Positions 49,587-59,670 are shown, counted from the stretch's first letter. The stretch is 64,000 nucleotides of DNA from Tatumella citrea (GCF_002163585.1 NZ_CP015579.1:3658001-3722000), one strand, 5' to 3'. The notes: generated by a model from the sequence alone, not told the origin. Program-made: numbers and translations.

Positions 49587-49646
49587 GCCCTATAACCTAA
49601 GAACTCAAGCCTGATCTGCTGAGTCCAGGATGAACACAGATAAGCT

Positions 49647-50219
49647 ATGACCAGTGGCCCTGAAGAAATTACCCGCAAAAAAATTGCCCTGCAACTTAAA
49701 GAACGCCGCAAAGAATTAAACCTTTCTCTGCAGTCCCTGGCAGAAAGTTCAGGGGTCAGCGTGTCAATGATTTCGCGGACGGAACGCGGTGAAGTCACCC
49801 CTTCAACCTCGGTGCTTTCGCGGCTGGTCAATGCGCTGGATTTGAGTTTTGCCAGCCTGATGGGTTCCAGAGCCTCAGAGGACATTGTGGTTCTGCGCTC
49901 CGGAGAACACCCGGTTCTCCGGGACAAAGCTAATCATTTTACCCGCACCTGTTTATCTCCAATCCTTCCCGGCAGAGGGGTTGATGTGGTGAAAGTGAAC
50001 CTGGGCGGACATTCAGACTCCGGTGAACTGGTCGCCCACAGCCACTCCGTTAAAGAATATGTCTACGTGCTGCAGGGGCAATTACAGATTACGGTGGGGG
50101 AAACCGTCAGCCTGTTAAATGCAGGGGATTCTATGTTTTACACTGCCACCGTCCGCCATGGTTTCTCTAACCCAGCGGCGGAGGCCTGTGAATATCTGCT
50201 GATTATTGACGGAAAATAA
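49647..50219 (+). CDS. XRE-family regulator with C-terminal cupin
   Basis: A 190-residue protein with an N-terminal HTH_3 domain (LKERRKELNLSLQSLAESSGVSVSMISRTERGEVTPSTSVLSRL) and a cupin at about residues 105-185 (HSHSVKEYVYVLQGQLQITVGE, GDSMFYTATVRHGFSNP). Proteins like this (PuuR/SutR-like) bind a small ligand in the cupin. It follows the reductase group and converges on the dehydrogenase operon, so it could regulate either. Confidence 0.88.
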   Translation: MTSGPEEITRKKIALQLKERRKELNLSLQSLAESSGVSVSMISRTERGEVTPSTSVLSRLVNALDLSFASLMGSRASEDIVVLRSGEHPVLRDKANHFTRTCLSPILPGRGVDVVKVNLGGHSDSGELVAHSHSVKEYVYVLQGQLQITVGETVSLLNAGDSMFYTATVRHGFSNPAAEACEYLLIIDGK

Positions 50220-50271
50220 ATCAGCCGGTCTGCCGGTGATAAATCTGACTTGTTCAGCATCCCCGGCTGAC

Positions 50272-51354
50272 TCAGACGGAATAATCTGTAGTTTCGGTGA
50301 GTTGCAGGGCCCGTAATAAAGCCGTGGATGTCACTGCAAACGGTAAATCATCCAGGCTGCCAGCCGGAAAACGAATCTGATGCGCAATCTGATACAGTCT
50401 GGCTGCCCTGTCACCCTGCAATGCCGGCAGGCGCAGTGGGGTACCAAACTGCCGTAATAGGCTGAGCAACTGCGAGTCGGGCTGCTGCAGATCGTTATCC
50501 AGCAATGACTGGAGTAGCAGGCTGAAGCCAACCTTTTCCCCGTGCAGCCAGTGATGAAGCTCAGGCTGATGGGTCAACGTATCATGAATCACATGCGCAA
50601 CCCCGGGGGTCGCCAGCGAGCCACGGACACTGTTTGCCAGTCCGGCCAGGGCAATATTCGCTTCGATCACCTTCTCAAGATCTTCAGTGACCTGCTGCGA
50701 CTGATTAGCGACCACTGCCGCATGTCCCTGGCGCAGAAAAATATCAGTGGCCTGACGAGCTGCCGCCACTTTTAAATCCAAAGCCAGCAAGTGAGGATTT
50801 TTCCGCTGAAAGGGTTCGAACTCATACCATTTTGCTAATGCATCTACGATGCCGGAACGCAAATAACGCGGATCTGACGCAGCAATAACAGCACTGTCCA
50901 CCAGAATAAGTGCCGGCATTTCTGACAGTTCATTACTGCTCAGGTGACCACCCTGTGAATTATAAATAATCGCTAACGGTGACCAGGCTGCACAGGTTGC
51001 TGCCAGAGTGGGTACGGTAAATAGCCGACGATCCCCCAGGGCCTCGTTCGCTGCTTTAGCGGTATCCAGTACCCGGCCACCGCCGACCGCCAGAATGCCA
51101 TCCGCTCCCTGCTGCCTGACATTGTCACGGAAGTCAGCTACCGCCTGTTCAGTACACTCACCCTGTAAATATTCGGTCTCCCAGCGAATCCCTGCCTGTT
51201 CCAGGCTATGGATCAGCTGTGGGTTTACCGCCTGCCAGGCGCGGGGAGAAGTCAGTATCCTCAGATAACCGGCCTGTGGCCGAATCAGCTCACCAGCCTG
51301 TGCCAGAAGACCTGCCCGTTGCAGATAATTTTGCGGAGATTTTACGCTAAACAT
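50272..51354 (-). CDS. Iron-containing alcohol dehydrogenase (HcxA/YbdH-like)
   Basis: A 360-residue group III/glycerol-dehydrogenase-type NAD(P) enzyme: GGGRVLDTAKA nucleotide motif, TVPTLAATCAAWSPLAIIYN, and the metal ligands Asp in GIVDALAKW, His in HVIHDTLTHQ and His in HWLHGEKVG. It resembles E. coli HcxA, which reduces 2-oxoacids such as 2-oxobutyrate. Last gene of the leftward operon, 17 bases after a permease gene. Confidence 0.85.
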   Translation of the reverse strand: MFSVKSPQNYLQRAGLLAQAGELIRPQAGYLRILTSPRAWQAVNPQLIHSLEQAGIRWETEYLQGECTEQAVADFRDNVRQQGADGILAVGGGRVLDTAKAANEALGDRRLFTVPTLAATCAAWSPLAIIYNSQGGHLSSNELSEMPALILVDSAVIAASDPRYLRSGIVDALAKWYEFEPFQRKNPHLLALDLKVAAARQATDIFLRQGHAAVVANQSQQVTEDLEKVIEANIALAGLANSVRGSLATPGVAHVIHDTLTHQPELHHWLHGEKVGFSLLLQSLLDNDLQQPDSQLLSLLRQFGTPLRLPALQGDRAARLYQIAHQIRFPAGSLDDLPFAVTSTALLRALQLTETTDYSV

Positions 51355-51371
51355 CTGAGTTCCTTAGCCGG

Positions 51372-52040
51372 TTAACGACGATGGGCCAGCGATCGCACTA
51401 CAATATCGCCGGTTTTTTGAATCGCCAGTACCAGAAACAGCAACATAATCACTGTCCCTGCCATTAGCGTGTTATCAAAGCGCTGATAACCATAACGAAT
51501 CGCCAAATCTCCCAGCCCGCCCCCCCCCACCACACCGGCCATGGCAGAGAAACCAATCAGCATAACAATGGTCAGTGTGACACCGGAAACCAGTGCCGGT
51601 AACGCTTCCGGCAGCAACACCCGGCTGACGATATACCAGAGATTGCCTCCCAGTGACTGCACTGCTTCAATACGGCCGCGATCCACTTCATTGAGGGCAC
51701 TCTCTACTATCCGTGAAAAGAACGGAAACGCCCCGAGAGTAATAGGTACCACGGCAGCAGTACTGCCCAGAGTGGTCCCGACAATCAGTCGGGTGAAAGG
51801 GATCACAGCGATCAGCATGATCACAAACGGTAAGGCACGGCCAATGTTCACCACCCAGTTCAGCAGGTGAGAGATCAGCGGGTTTGACAGCAAGCCCCCC
51901 TTACGGGTGAGGAATAACAAGACACCCACCGGCAGACCAATCAGCAATGTAAACAGTGCCGACAACAACACCATATACAGAGTATCCGTGGTTCCGCTGA
52001 TCATCAGATCCCGAAATTGTCCCCAGTCTACGCTACGCAT
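51372..52040 (-). CDS. MetI-like ABC permease, first system
   Basis: A 222-residue D-methionine-type permease with five to six helices and the EAA loop (RIEAVQSLGGNLWYIVSRVLLPEALPALVS). It overlaps the ATPase gene by 13 bases. One of two MetNIQ-type systems in the operon. Confidence 0.9.
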   Translation of the reverse strand: MRSVDWGQFRDLMISGTTDTLYMVLLSALFTLLIGLPVGVLLFLTRKGGLLSNPLISHLLNWVVNIGRALPFVIMLIAVIPFTRLIVGTTLGSTAAVVPITLGAFPFFSRIVESALNEVDRGRIEAVQSLGGNLWYIVSRVLLPEALPALVSGVTLTIVMLIGFSAMAGVVGGGGLGDLAIRYGYQRFDNTLMAGTVIMLLFLVLAIQKTGDIVVRSLAHRR

Positions 52041-52816
52041 CTCTGAGCCACCTCCGTCAGATATTTTGCCCTGAAAGCACGATCGGTATCGCCATCCTGC
52101 AGCAGTAGCTGCCGGAGTTCCCCGTCAGGGCGGGCCATAATTTGTTGCAGCGTCCCGCTCTCCACCAACTGACCTTTTTGCATCAATGCCGCGCCATGGC
52201 AGATACGCTTCACCACCATCATTTCATGGGTGATCAGTACCACTGTTATCTTCAGTTTTTGCTGAATATCCGCCAGCAGATCGAGCACCGAACAGGTCGT
52301 TTCCTGATCCAGCGCACTGGTGGCTTCATCGCACAGCAGATAACGCGGACTGGCCGCCAGTGCGCGGGCAATACCAACCCGCTGCTTCTGCCCGCCAGAC
52401 AAGCGACCTGGCCAGGCATCAGCAAAGGCTTCCAGGCCGACCAGTTGCAATAACTCTGTTACCCGCTGCCGGCGCAGCGGCTTTGCGACCCCGGCTATCT
52501 CCAGGGCCAGATCGATGTTGCGGCTGACGGTACGTGAGTGCAGCAGGTTAAAGTGCTGAAAGATCATTCCCATCTGCTGTCGCTGCTGGCGCAGACCACT
52601 GACCGGAAGCTGCGCAATATCCTGACCATCAATCACCACCCGCCCCGAAGTGGGCTGTTCCAGGCGATTCAGGCAGCGCAGTAGAGTACTTTTCCCCGCG
52701 CCGCTGTGTCCGAGGATTCCAAAAATGGTGCCCTGCTCTATGGTCAGTGACACATCGCGGATTGCTGGTTCAGCCGCTCCGGGGTAAAGCTTGCTGACCT
52801 GTTCCAGGCGAATCAT
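52028..52816 (-). CDS. MetN-like ABC ATPase without NIL domain
   Basis: A 262-residue ATPase: Walker A GHSGAGKSTLLRC, signature LSGGQKQRVG, Walker B YLLCDEATSALD, H-loop LITHEMMVV. It lacks the C-terminal NIL domain found on MetN (and on its paralogue at 57836), so the usual methionine feedback gate is missing. Overlaps its binding-protein gene by 4 bases. Confidence 0.9.
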   Translation of the reverse strand: MIRLEQVSKLYPGAAEPAIRDVSLTIEQGTIFGILGHSGAGKSTLLRCLNRLEQPTSGRVVIDGQDIAQLPVSGLRQQRQQMGMIFQHFNLLHSRTVSRNIDLALEIAGVAKPLRRQRVTELLQLVGLEAFADAWPGRLSGGQKQRVGIARALAASPRYLLCDEATSALDQETTCSVLDLLADIQQKLKITVVLITHEMMVVKRICHGAALMQKGQLVESGTLQQIMARPDGELRQLLLQDGDTDRAFRAKYLTEVAQRCVA

Positions 52817-53613
52817 TGCCCTGCATCCCTGACAGGAATCACTGATCCGTTATATTTCTTGCGAATAAAGTCAGCGACCTGTTGAGACTCCAGATCTTTT
52901 GCCAGTTCAACGATCCGTGGATCATTTTTAAGCTCAGGTCGGGTTACCAGCAGGTTGGCATACGGGTTATTTTTGGCTGATTCCAGTCCCAGTGCATCTT
53001 TGGCCGGAACCAGACCGGCTTCCAGTGCATAGTTGCCGTTAATAATCGCGGCATCTACGTCATCAAGAGAACGCGGGATTTGAGGTGATTCAATCTCGAT
53101 GATTTTAATCTTTTTAGGGTTATCAACGATATCCTTCGGAGTCACCAGTACAGAAGTCGCATCGCCGGTGGATTTAAGCTTAATAACGCCTTTGTCCTGA
53201 AGTAAATAGAGTGCACGACTCAGGTTGGTGGAATTATTCGGTACTGCAATACTGGCGCCTTCCGGCAGATCGGCCAGCGATTTCACTTTATGGGAATAGA
53301 TACCTAATGGCTCGATATGTACTGAGGCTACGACACTAAAAGTCTTACCCAGCTCTTTTTCCTGATCCTTCAGATACGGCAGATGCTGAAAATAGTTAGC
53401 ATCGACATCGCCGGAAGCTAATAACGCATTCGGATTCACACCACCATTCATCTGGATAATTTTCAGATCTAATTTTGGATCTATTTTCTGAACATATTCC
53501 AGTATTTCTGAATGTGGCACGGGATCAGCAGCAACCCTTAATGGTGCGGCATGCACCGTCTGAGAAATAATTAACGCCAGCCCTGCCAGACCATAATATG
53601 CTGATTTCATCAT
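52813..53613 (-). CDS. MetQ/NlpA-type substrate-binding protein, first system
   Basis: A 266-residue periplasmic binding protein with a signal peptide (cut near VHAAP) and no lipobox Cys, unlike E. coli MetQ. Conserved segments include PNNSTNLSRALYLLQDKGVI and AAIINGNYALEAGL. The ligand is probably a methionine-like or sulfur compound. GGAAG precedes the ATG at 53613. Confidence 0.88.
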   Translation of the reverse strand: MMKSAYYGLAGLALIISQTVHAAPLRVAADPVPHSEILEYVQKIDPKLDLKIIQMNGGVNPNALLASGDVDANYFQHLPYLKDQEKELGKTFSVVASVHIEPLGIYSHKVKSLADLPEGASIAVPNNSTNLSRALYLLQDKGVIKLKSTGDATSVLVTPKDIVDNPKKIKIIEIESPQIPRSLDDVDAAIINGNYALEAGLVPAKDALGLESAKNNPYANLLVTRPELKNDPRIVELAKDLESQQVADFIRKKYNGSVIPVRDAGQ

Positions 53614-53643
53614 CACACTCTTCCTTATTTTCCGAATGAATTG

Positions 53644-54660
53644 TTATTTATTATTGAGATACTCACTGTAAAAACGTTCGGCAACCTGTGGATGGGAACG
53701 CAGGCGACCTTTTAAATAATTCCAGCCGACATCACGCAGCAATGGATTTAACGGATCACTGGCCGGTCCGGGAGCTAATTTCGCCAGATGTTCCGGCAAC
53801 TGATATAACGGCACCGTGGCATCCAGCTGTGCACCAAGGAAGAAAGCTACAGACAACCGTTCATGGCCGGCCTGCGGAGAAATCACCCGGTGGATGGTCG
53901 CCCGTAAATAGCCGTTAGTCGCCAGTTCCAGCAATTCGCCAATATTCACCACAAAGGCATCCGGCACGGGGACCGCATCCACCCATTCATCGGGCGAAAC
54001 CTCGACCTGCAAACCTCCCTGGTCATCCTGCAATAACAGGGTTAAAAAACCAGAATCCTTGTGCGCTCCGACCCCCTGGCGTGACTGGTCCTGGCTGCGT
54101 CCGGGGTAACGGATAACCTTAATATGCTCGTTAGGATATTCACCATACAGTCTGTCAAAAGCATGGCGCGGCAGAGACAATGATTCAGCAAACGCCCGTA
54201 ATAACTCCAGAGCAACGGAGGTCATCTCCTGCTGCCAGCGGGTCAGCACAATCCGCAGTTCCGGCAAAGTTTCCGGCCACTGGTTAGGCCCCTGCATCCG
54301 CTGCCAGACAGGGGCCTGAGGGTTATCTATCGCCGGCCGATCTGCACCAATATCAAACTGCTCGCGGTAATCCGGCTGGCTGCGGGTTATTTCCACGCCC
54401 GCACGATTGTAGCCACGGAAATGGGGGGAGTTTGCCATTTTGACGCTCAGCTTATCGGCTTCAGGCAGGGCAAAGAAACGTCGGGAAATATGCTGAACAT
54501 GGGTGAGTAATTCAGAGGAAATACCGTGGCCGGTCAGATAAAAGAATCCGATATCCCGTGCGGCTTTTCCCAGTTTTTCCAGTAATGCCGCTCGTTGTTG
54601 TGGGTTACCCTGTAATTCGGAGAAATCTATCACCGGTAACGCTATATTATCTGCTGCCAT
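53644..54660 (-). CDS. Isopenicillin-N-synthase-like 2-oxoglutarate/Fe(II) oxygenase
   Basis: A 338-residue non-heme iron oxygenase. N-terminal DIOX_N domain (PVIDFSELQGNPQQR), then a jelly roll with the HxD pair (H200, D202, GAHKDSG) and distal His257 (ATIHRV), and RLS for 2-oxoglutarate. Substrate unknown; its position between a methionine-type importer and a molybdenum reductase suggests an imported amino acid or sulfonate. Confidence 0.88.
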   Translation of the reverse strand: MAADNIALPVIDFSELQGNPQQRAALLEKLGKAARDIGFFYLTGHGISSELLTHVQHISRRFFALPEADKLSVKMANSPHFRGYNRAGVEITRSQPDYREQFDIGADRPAIDNPQAPVWQRMQGPNQWPETLPELRIVLTRWQQEMTSVALELLRAFAESLSLPRHAFDRLYGEYPNEHIKVIRYPGRSQDQSRQGVGAHKDSGFLTLLLQDDQGGLQVEVSPDEWVDAVPVPDAFVVNIGELLELATNGYLRATIHRVISPQAGHERLSVAFFLGAQLDATVPLYQLPEHLAKLAPGPASDPLNPLLRDVGWNYLKGRLRSHPQVAERFYSEYLNNK

Positions 54661-54801
54661 GAATATCTGCCCCTGACTGATGAATAATTGCATCATGCCA
54701 TTGCAGTTTGCTATTCACTACCAACATAAAGTTCTGTGCTTAAGCAAAAAAATGAATATCGCTATTTATATATTTATCATCCGGATACGGGAAAAAACAC
54801 T

Positions 54802-57138
54802 TTATTCCCCGGGAAAATCTTCGCGAAAAATAAATTCAGGAGGCTGCCAGGCCGTTATTTTTGGCAACGGCCCGGGATATATTTCTACCTCAACAAAACA
54901 GGTCTGAGCACTGCAACCCTGACCAAGTCGTGAGCTGCCGGTATCCGGAGTTAAAATATTTGGATTACCGTGCTTATCCAGAGATCCTTCGAGCATAGGA
55001 TCCAGCGGATCATACCAGGCTCCGGTCGAGATCTGGATCACCCCTGGCAAAATATCTTCACTCAAACGCACGCCTGCCAACAGCGCGCCACGCTGATTAA
55101 ATACTCTGACCACCGACTGATCAGTAATCCCCCGCAATGCCGCATCCACGGGGTGCATCCAGAGAGGTTCCCGGCCGTGGATCTTGGTTTTACGGCTGAC
55201 AGATCCCTGGTCATACTGGCTATGCAGGCGGGTTCGTGGCTGGCTGGATAATAAATGCAACGGCCACTGCTGTTGCTCCTGCTGTCGGTGGTTCTGTTCG
55301 GGAGGGTACCAGCAGGCATAGCCGGGTGCCTCCGGATAGCCGAATCCGGCGACGGTCGAGGAGAATAACTCAATTTTTCCCGAAGGCGTTGCCAGCGGCG
55401 CAGCCTGTGGATTTTCGCGGAAAGCCTGCAGTAAGATTTGTGGCTTCACTGGTCGTGGATACTCGATAACGCCAGCTTCCTGAAATTCAGCATAAGAGGG
55501 TAATCTAATGCCTTCGGCGGCCGCTCTGGGCAGCGATTGCTGATAGAGATATTCAAGCCACTGCTGCTCATTGCGCCCTTCGGTAAAGCGCTCTGCAAAT
55601 CCCAGTTTGTCGGCAAGCTGGCTAAAAATCAGGTAATCATCGCGGGCTTCTGCATGTGGCGGAAACTGCGGGTGCATGGCTATCATAAAACCATCATTAG
55701 AGGCACTGCCAATATCTTCTCTTTCCAGAGAGGTCGTCGCCGGCAACACAATATCGGCAAATTTTGCCTGAGCAGTCCAGTATTGCTCATGGACAATTAC
55801 CGCCTCGGGTTGACGCCAGCCACGAATCAACCGGTTCAGATCCTGCTGATGATGAAAGGCATTCCCGCCAGCCCAGTAAATCAACCGGATATCCGGATAG
55901 GTTAGCGTCTGACCATCAAACTGATACTGCTTTCGCGGGTTCAGCAACATATCGGTAATTCGCGCTACCGGAATCCTCTCCTTCACCGGATTGGTGCCCG
56001 CAGGCATCCGCGGCCCGGAAAAACGACGCCGGTGTGCTCCCGACAAATTGGTCGAAGCGTAACCAAAACCAATTCCCCCACCCGGGGTCCCTATTTGCCC
56101 TAACAGTGCGGTCACGGCGACCAGAGCCCAGAATGCCTGCTCTCCCTGCCTGGCTCGCTGCACAGACCAGGCCATATTCACCATCGTTCGCCGTTCAGCC
56201 ATCAACCGGGCCAGTGAACGGATAGTTGTCGCTTCCAGGCCGGTTATCTCTGCAGCCCATTGTGGATTTTTTACCTGACCGTCGATGTTGCCTTGCAGAT
56301 AGTCATTAAACTGCTCAAAGCCAACCGTACATCGCCGGATAAACTCCTGATTAACTAACTGTTCTTCGCTCAATACCTGGCAGATCGCCAGCAATAATGC
56401 GGTATCTGTGCCTGGTTTAATCGCCAGCCAGTCAGACGAAATTCCACTGGTGAGATCATTGCGAACCGGACTGACATTGATAAACCGGCAACCATTATCC
56501 TGCAGGGTACGCAGCCATTGATCCAGCGCATGATCATTAGCTCCTCCCCCGTTGACCTGAGAGTTTCGTGATGGCAATCCGCCAATCGCGATAAACAACT
56601 GACAATGCTCTGCCAGTACCGGCCAGTGGGTATGCTGGCGCTGGAGTTCGTCCAGATCACCCAAAATATGTGGCAGCACGCGCTCACCCGCGGCGATACT
56701 GTAGGTATTGGTGCTGCCGGTATAACCGCCGAAGCAGTTAAAAAACCGGTGTAACTGACTCTGAGCATGATGGAATCTGCCAGCACTGGCCCAGCCGTAT
56801 GACCCTCCATAAATGGCCTGATGACCGTAAGAGGTCGCGACCCGCTGTAACTCTCCGGCAGTCAGGCTAAGTGCCTCTTCCCAGCTCACTTCAACAAAAG
56901 GTTCCCGGCCACGCTGCTGCGGATTATTTTTACCCTGCAAAAAACCAAGACGAACCGCCGGACGCCTTACCCTGCTGTTTCCCTGAACACTATCCGGCAA
57001 CGAATAGCCGATAAGTGAAGGCTGGCTGTCAGCAGCAAACGGGGTAACCGCCGTCAGCACTCCCTGCTCCACCTGTGCCTGATAGGTTCCCCAGTGAGTA
57101 ACAATCAGTGAATGTTTAGCATTTTTCCGATGGTTCAT
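54802..57138 (-). CDS. BisC/TorZ-type molybdopterin S-oxide reductase
   Basis: A 778-residue cytoplasmic DMSO-reductase-family enzyme close to BisC, which reduces biotin and methionine sulfoxide. It has GGSYGWASAGRFHHAQ (residues 111-126) with a Ser at the molybdenum-ligand position, MGD-binding TVNMAWSVQR and GGNAFHHQQDLNRL, and the C-terminal SSRLGQGCSAQT. No twin-arginine signal or N-terminal FeS motif is seen. It lies 36 bases after the second permease gene and 141 before the oxygenase gene. Confidence 0.9.
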   Translation of the reverse strand: MNHRKNAKHSLIVTHWGTYQAQVEQGVLTAVTPFAADSQPSLIGYSLPDSVQGNSRVRRPAVRLGFLQGKNNPQQRGREPFVEVSWEEALSLTAGELQRVATSYGHQAIYGGSYGWASAGRFHHAQSQLHRFFNCFGGYTGSTNTYSIAAGERVLPHILGDLDELQRQHTHWPVLAEHCQLFIAIGGLPSRNSQVNGGGANDHALDQWLRTLQDNGCRFINVSPVRNDLTSGISSDWLAIKPGTDTALLLAICQVLSEEQLVNQEFIRRCTVGFEQFNDYLQGNIDGQVKNPQWAAEITGLEATTIRSLARLMAERRTMVNMAWSVQRARQGEQAFWALVAVTALLGQIGTPGGGIGFGYASTNLSGAHRRRFSGPRMPAGTNPVKERIPVARITDMLLNPRKQYQFDGQTLTYPDIRLIYWAGGNAFHHQQDLNRLIRGWRQPEAVIVHEQYWTAQAKFADIVLPATTSLEREDIGSASNDGFMIAMHPQFPPHAEARDDYLIFSQLADKLGFAERFTEGRNEQQWLEYLYQQSLPRAAAEGIRLPSYAEFQEAGVIEYPRPVKPQILLQAFRENPQAAPLATPSGKIELFSSTVAGFGYPEAPGYACWYPPEQNHRQQEQQQWPLHLLSSQPRTRLHSQYDQGSVSRKTKIHGREPLWMHPVDAALRGITDQSVVRVFNQRGALLAGVRLSEDILPGVIQISTGAWYDPLDPMLEGSLDKHGNPNILTPDTGSSRLGQGCSAQTCFVEVEIYPGPLPKITAWQPPEFIFREDFPGE

Positions 57139-57174
57139 AACGCTCCCGGATTTCAGTCAACAGAGTTCAGGAAA

Positions 57175-57843
57175 TTACTCACGGCGAATCCGACGTGCCA
57201 GTCGGGTACCCAGTGTCTGCAGCAATTGCACGACCACAATCAGGACTAATGCAGTAGACACGGTGGCAAACACATCAAAACGCTGATAGCCATAGGTAAT
57301 CGCCAGATCGCCAATCCCGCCTCCGCCCACGGTACCGGCCATTGCGGTGGCACCAAGTAAACCGATAGTGGCAGTAGTGAGCGCCAGTACTAACGAGGAA
57401 GCCGCTTCCGGCAGCATAAAGTGCCAGATAGTCTGGAATGTACTGGCACCCATGGCATCCGCAGATTCCAGTATTCCATCATTCACCTCCAGCAACGAGC
57501 TCTCAATCAGCCGGGCGATATACGGGGCGATAAACACGACCAGCGGAACAATCGCGCCAGCCGTTCCAATGGTGGTGCCAACCAGCCAACGGGTCAGCGG
57601 CAGAATAGTAATCAGCAGAATAATAAACGGCAGTGAACGCAGAATATTAATCGCAGGATTGAGTAACTGATGAACGGCGCGATTAGGCAGTATTCCCCCC
57701 GGCCGGCAAATCACCAGAACGATCCCCAACGGGATTCCAACCAGCGCACCAAATCCCAGAGAAATACTGACCATCAGTAAGGTGTCCTGTGCTGCCCCCA
57801 GGAACTGATCGCCGGTGACGGCGGTATTAAAGAAATCAAACAT
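57175..57843 (-). CDS. MetI-like ABC permease, second system
   Basis: A 222-residue MetI-type permease with an EAA loop (LESADAMGASTFQTIWHFMLPEAASSLVLALT) and similar length to the first system's permease. It overlaps its ATPase gene by 8 bases. Confidence 0.9.
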   Translation of the reverse strand: MFDFFNTAVTGDQFLGAAQDTLLMVSISLGFGALVGIPLGIVLVICRPGGILPNRAVHQLLNPAINILRSLPFIILLITILPLTRWLVGTTIGTAGAIVPLVVFIAPYIARLIESSLLEVNDGILESADAMGASTFQTIWHFMLPEAASSLVLALTTATIGLLGATAMAGTVGGGGIGDLAITYGYQRFDVFATVSTALVLIVVVQLLQTLGTRLARRIRRE

Positions 57844-58861
57844 CGCTGATTTTCACCCCTGCATTCACTAAATACCCGACTGCAGAATCAATATCAGCCG
57901 CCTGACCACTGATCCGCAGAATCATAAAACCAAGGATGGTCTGGCTTACCTCCGACATACTGGCAAACAGGATATTGACCTGTACCGGATAGTCACGGAT
58001 CAGCTGATTTATAATCGGTTGCTGTGCTGTCTGGCCGACAAATTCCAGCCGCAGTGCCCGTCCGTCTGGCTGCTCACGAATTGCCGCCAGCGTCTGTTCC
58101 GGCAACCGGTCATGGATAACCGTTTCCACCAGCCCCGCAGTCACTGCCTGCTGTGGCTGGCTGAACAGATCCAGTACATTTCCCTGTTCGACAATTCGCC
58201 CTCCGGACATCACCGCGACTTTATGGCAAATTTTTTGTACCACCGACATTTCATGAGTGATCAGCACAATCGTGATCCCATAGCGGCGGTTAATTTCCTG
58301 CAATAACAATAAAATCTGAACCGTGGTATGCGGATCGAGCGCCGAGGTCGCTTCATCACACAACAGCACCGACGGATTGGTAGCCAGTGCCCTGGCAATA
58401 CCCACCCGCTGTTTTTGCCCCCCGGACAATTCATCCGGATAACTCTGTGCTTTGTCACTAAGATTAACAAACGCCAGCAATTCACGTACCCGTTCACGGA
58501 TCTCCTGCTTACTCCTTCTTTGCAGAATCAGCGGAATAGCCACGTTATGGAATACGGTTCTGGAATTCAGCAAATTAAAATGCTGAAAAATCATACCGAT
58601 ATCTTTTTTAGCCTGGCTACGTTCCCGCCCGGAAAGGCCCTGCAGTGAAACACCATTAATCAGGACTTCACCACGGTCGGCAGTTTCCAGGCTATTGATA
58701 AGCCTTAACAGGGTACTCTTACCTGCCCCGCTGGCTCCAATGACCCCAAAAATTTCTCCCTGCTGAATAGTCAGATTAATATTATCTAATGCAGTAACAC
58801 TTTCGCCTTTACGGGAAAATACTTTACTGACAGCGTTAAAACTAATTATTGGAGAGTTCAT
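57836..58861 (-). CDS. MetN-like ABC ATPase with NIL domain
   Basis: A 341-residue ATPase: Walker A GASGAGKSTLLRL, LSGGQKQRVG, Walker B VLLCDEATSALD, H-loop LITHEMSVV, and a C-terminal NIL (ACT-like) domain from about residue 260 (LRLEFVGQTAQQPIINQLIRD). In E. coli MetN this domain binds cytosolic methionine and inhibits transport. Overlaps the binding-protein gene by 4 bases. Confidence 0.92.
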   Translation of the reverse strand: MNSPIISFNAVSKVFSRKGESVTALDNINLTIQQGEIFGVIGASGAGKSTLLRLINSLETADRGEVLINGVSLQGLSGRERSQAKKDIGMIFQHFNLLNSRTVFHNVAIPLILQRRSKQEIRERVRELLAFVNLSDKAQSYPDELSGGQKQRVGIARALATNPSVLLCDEATSALDPHTTVQILLLLQEINRRYGITIVLITHEMSVVQKICHKVAVMSGGRIVEQGNVLDLFSQPQQAVTAGLVETVIHDRLPEQTLAAIREQPDGRALRLEFVGQTAQQPIINQLIRDYPVQVNILFASMSEVSQTILGFMILRISGQAADIDSAVGYLVNAGVKISDV

Positions 58862-59670
58862 TTGAAGTAGTCAGGTAACAAATAGCCATCATATTGATGG
58901 TGAGAATGAATGTAGGTTTTAAATTCGGCTGAATGATATCCGGCGATAATATCTTTGGCGAACGGTGCATCTTTATTTTTACCGGCGACGGTCACCACAT
59001 TAATAAACTGGCTGACAGGTGTTTCCAGTTTCAGTGCCGATGCCAGTTTAATCCCACTGGAAACCGCAAAATTCCCCTGAATCAATCCGTAATCGACATC
59101 CGGTAATGCCCGTACCTGCTGAGCATTATCCATCTCTTTCAGAACCAGTTTGTAAGGGTTTTCGCTAATATTACGCTGCGAAAAAGTCGCAGGGTCGCTG
59201 TCCGGACTTATCTTCAGCCAGCCTAAACTTTGCAGCACCAAAGCGGCACGATATTCATTCGGTGCCTGGTTAGGCACTGAAATCACCGTGCCCGGAGCCG
59301 GAGTATTCAGCGTTTTCAGTTTACCGGCATACAATCCCATAGGAGGTGTAGGAACCTGCACAATCCCGACATTATCAATACCCAGCCGGTCATTCACTGA
59401 TTTCAGATATACCGGATGCTGCATAATATTAGCTTCAATTTTTCCCCGGGCGACGGCATCATTCACCTGAATTCCATCACTGAAATCCAGATATTCAATT
59501 TTATAGCCTTTCTTAATTAAATAAGGGGCCACTCCGTCACGGAACTCATCTTTATAAGGCCCCGGGTTAAATCCTACCCTGATTAGCTTTGTATCAGCAT
59601 GGGCCACGGAGAAAAGAGCCGAGGAAGCCAGTAAAGAAACAATCAGCGTGTTCGTCAGTGAACGATACAT
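58858..59670 (-). CDS. MetQ/NlpA-type substrate-binding protein, second system
   Basis: A 270-residue periplasmic binding protein with a signal peptide (ASSALFSVAHADT) and no lipobox. Core segments include KIEANIMQHPVYLKSVND and GVPNQAPNEYRAALVLQ-type sequence. The ATG at 59670 has GGGAGAT upstream; a TTG seven codons earlier overlaps that site and is rejected. Leading gene of the long leftward operon. Confidence 0.88.
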   Translation of the reverse strand: MYRSLTNTLIVSLLASSALFSVAHADTKLIRVGFNPGPYKDEFRDGVAPYLIKKGYKIEYLDFSDGIQVNDAVARGKIEANIMQHPVYLKSVNDRLGIDNVGIVQVPTPPMGLYAGKLKTLNTPAPGTVISVPNQAPNEYRAALVLQSLGWLKISPDSDPATFSQRNISENPYKLVLKEMDNAQQVRALPDVDYGLIQGNFAVSSGIKLASALKLETPVSQFINVVTVAGKNKDAPFAKDIIAGYHSAEFKTYIHSHHQYDGYLLPDYFK

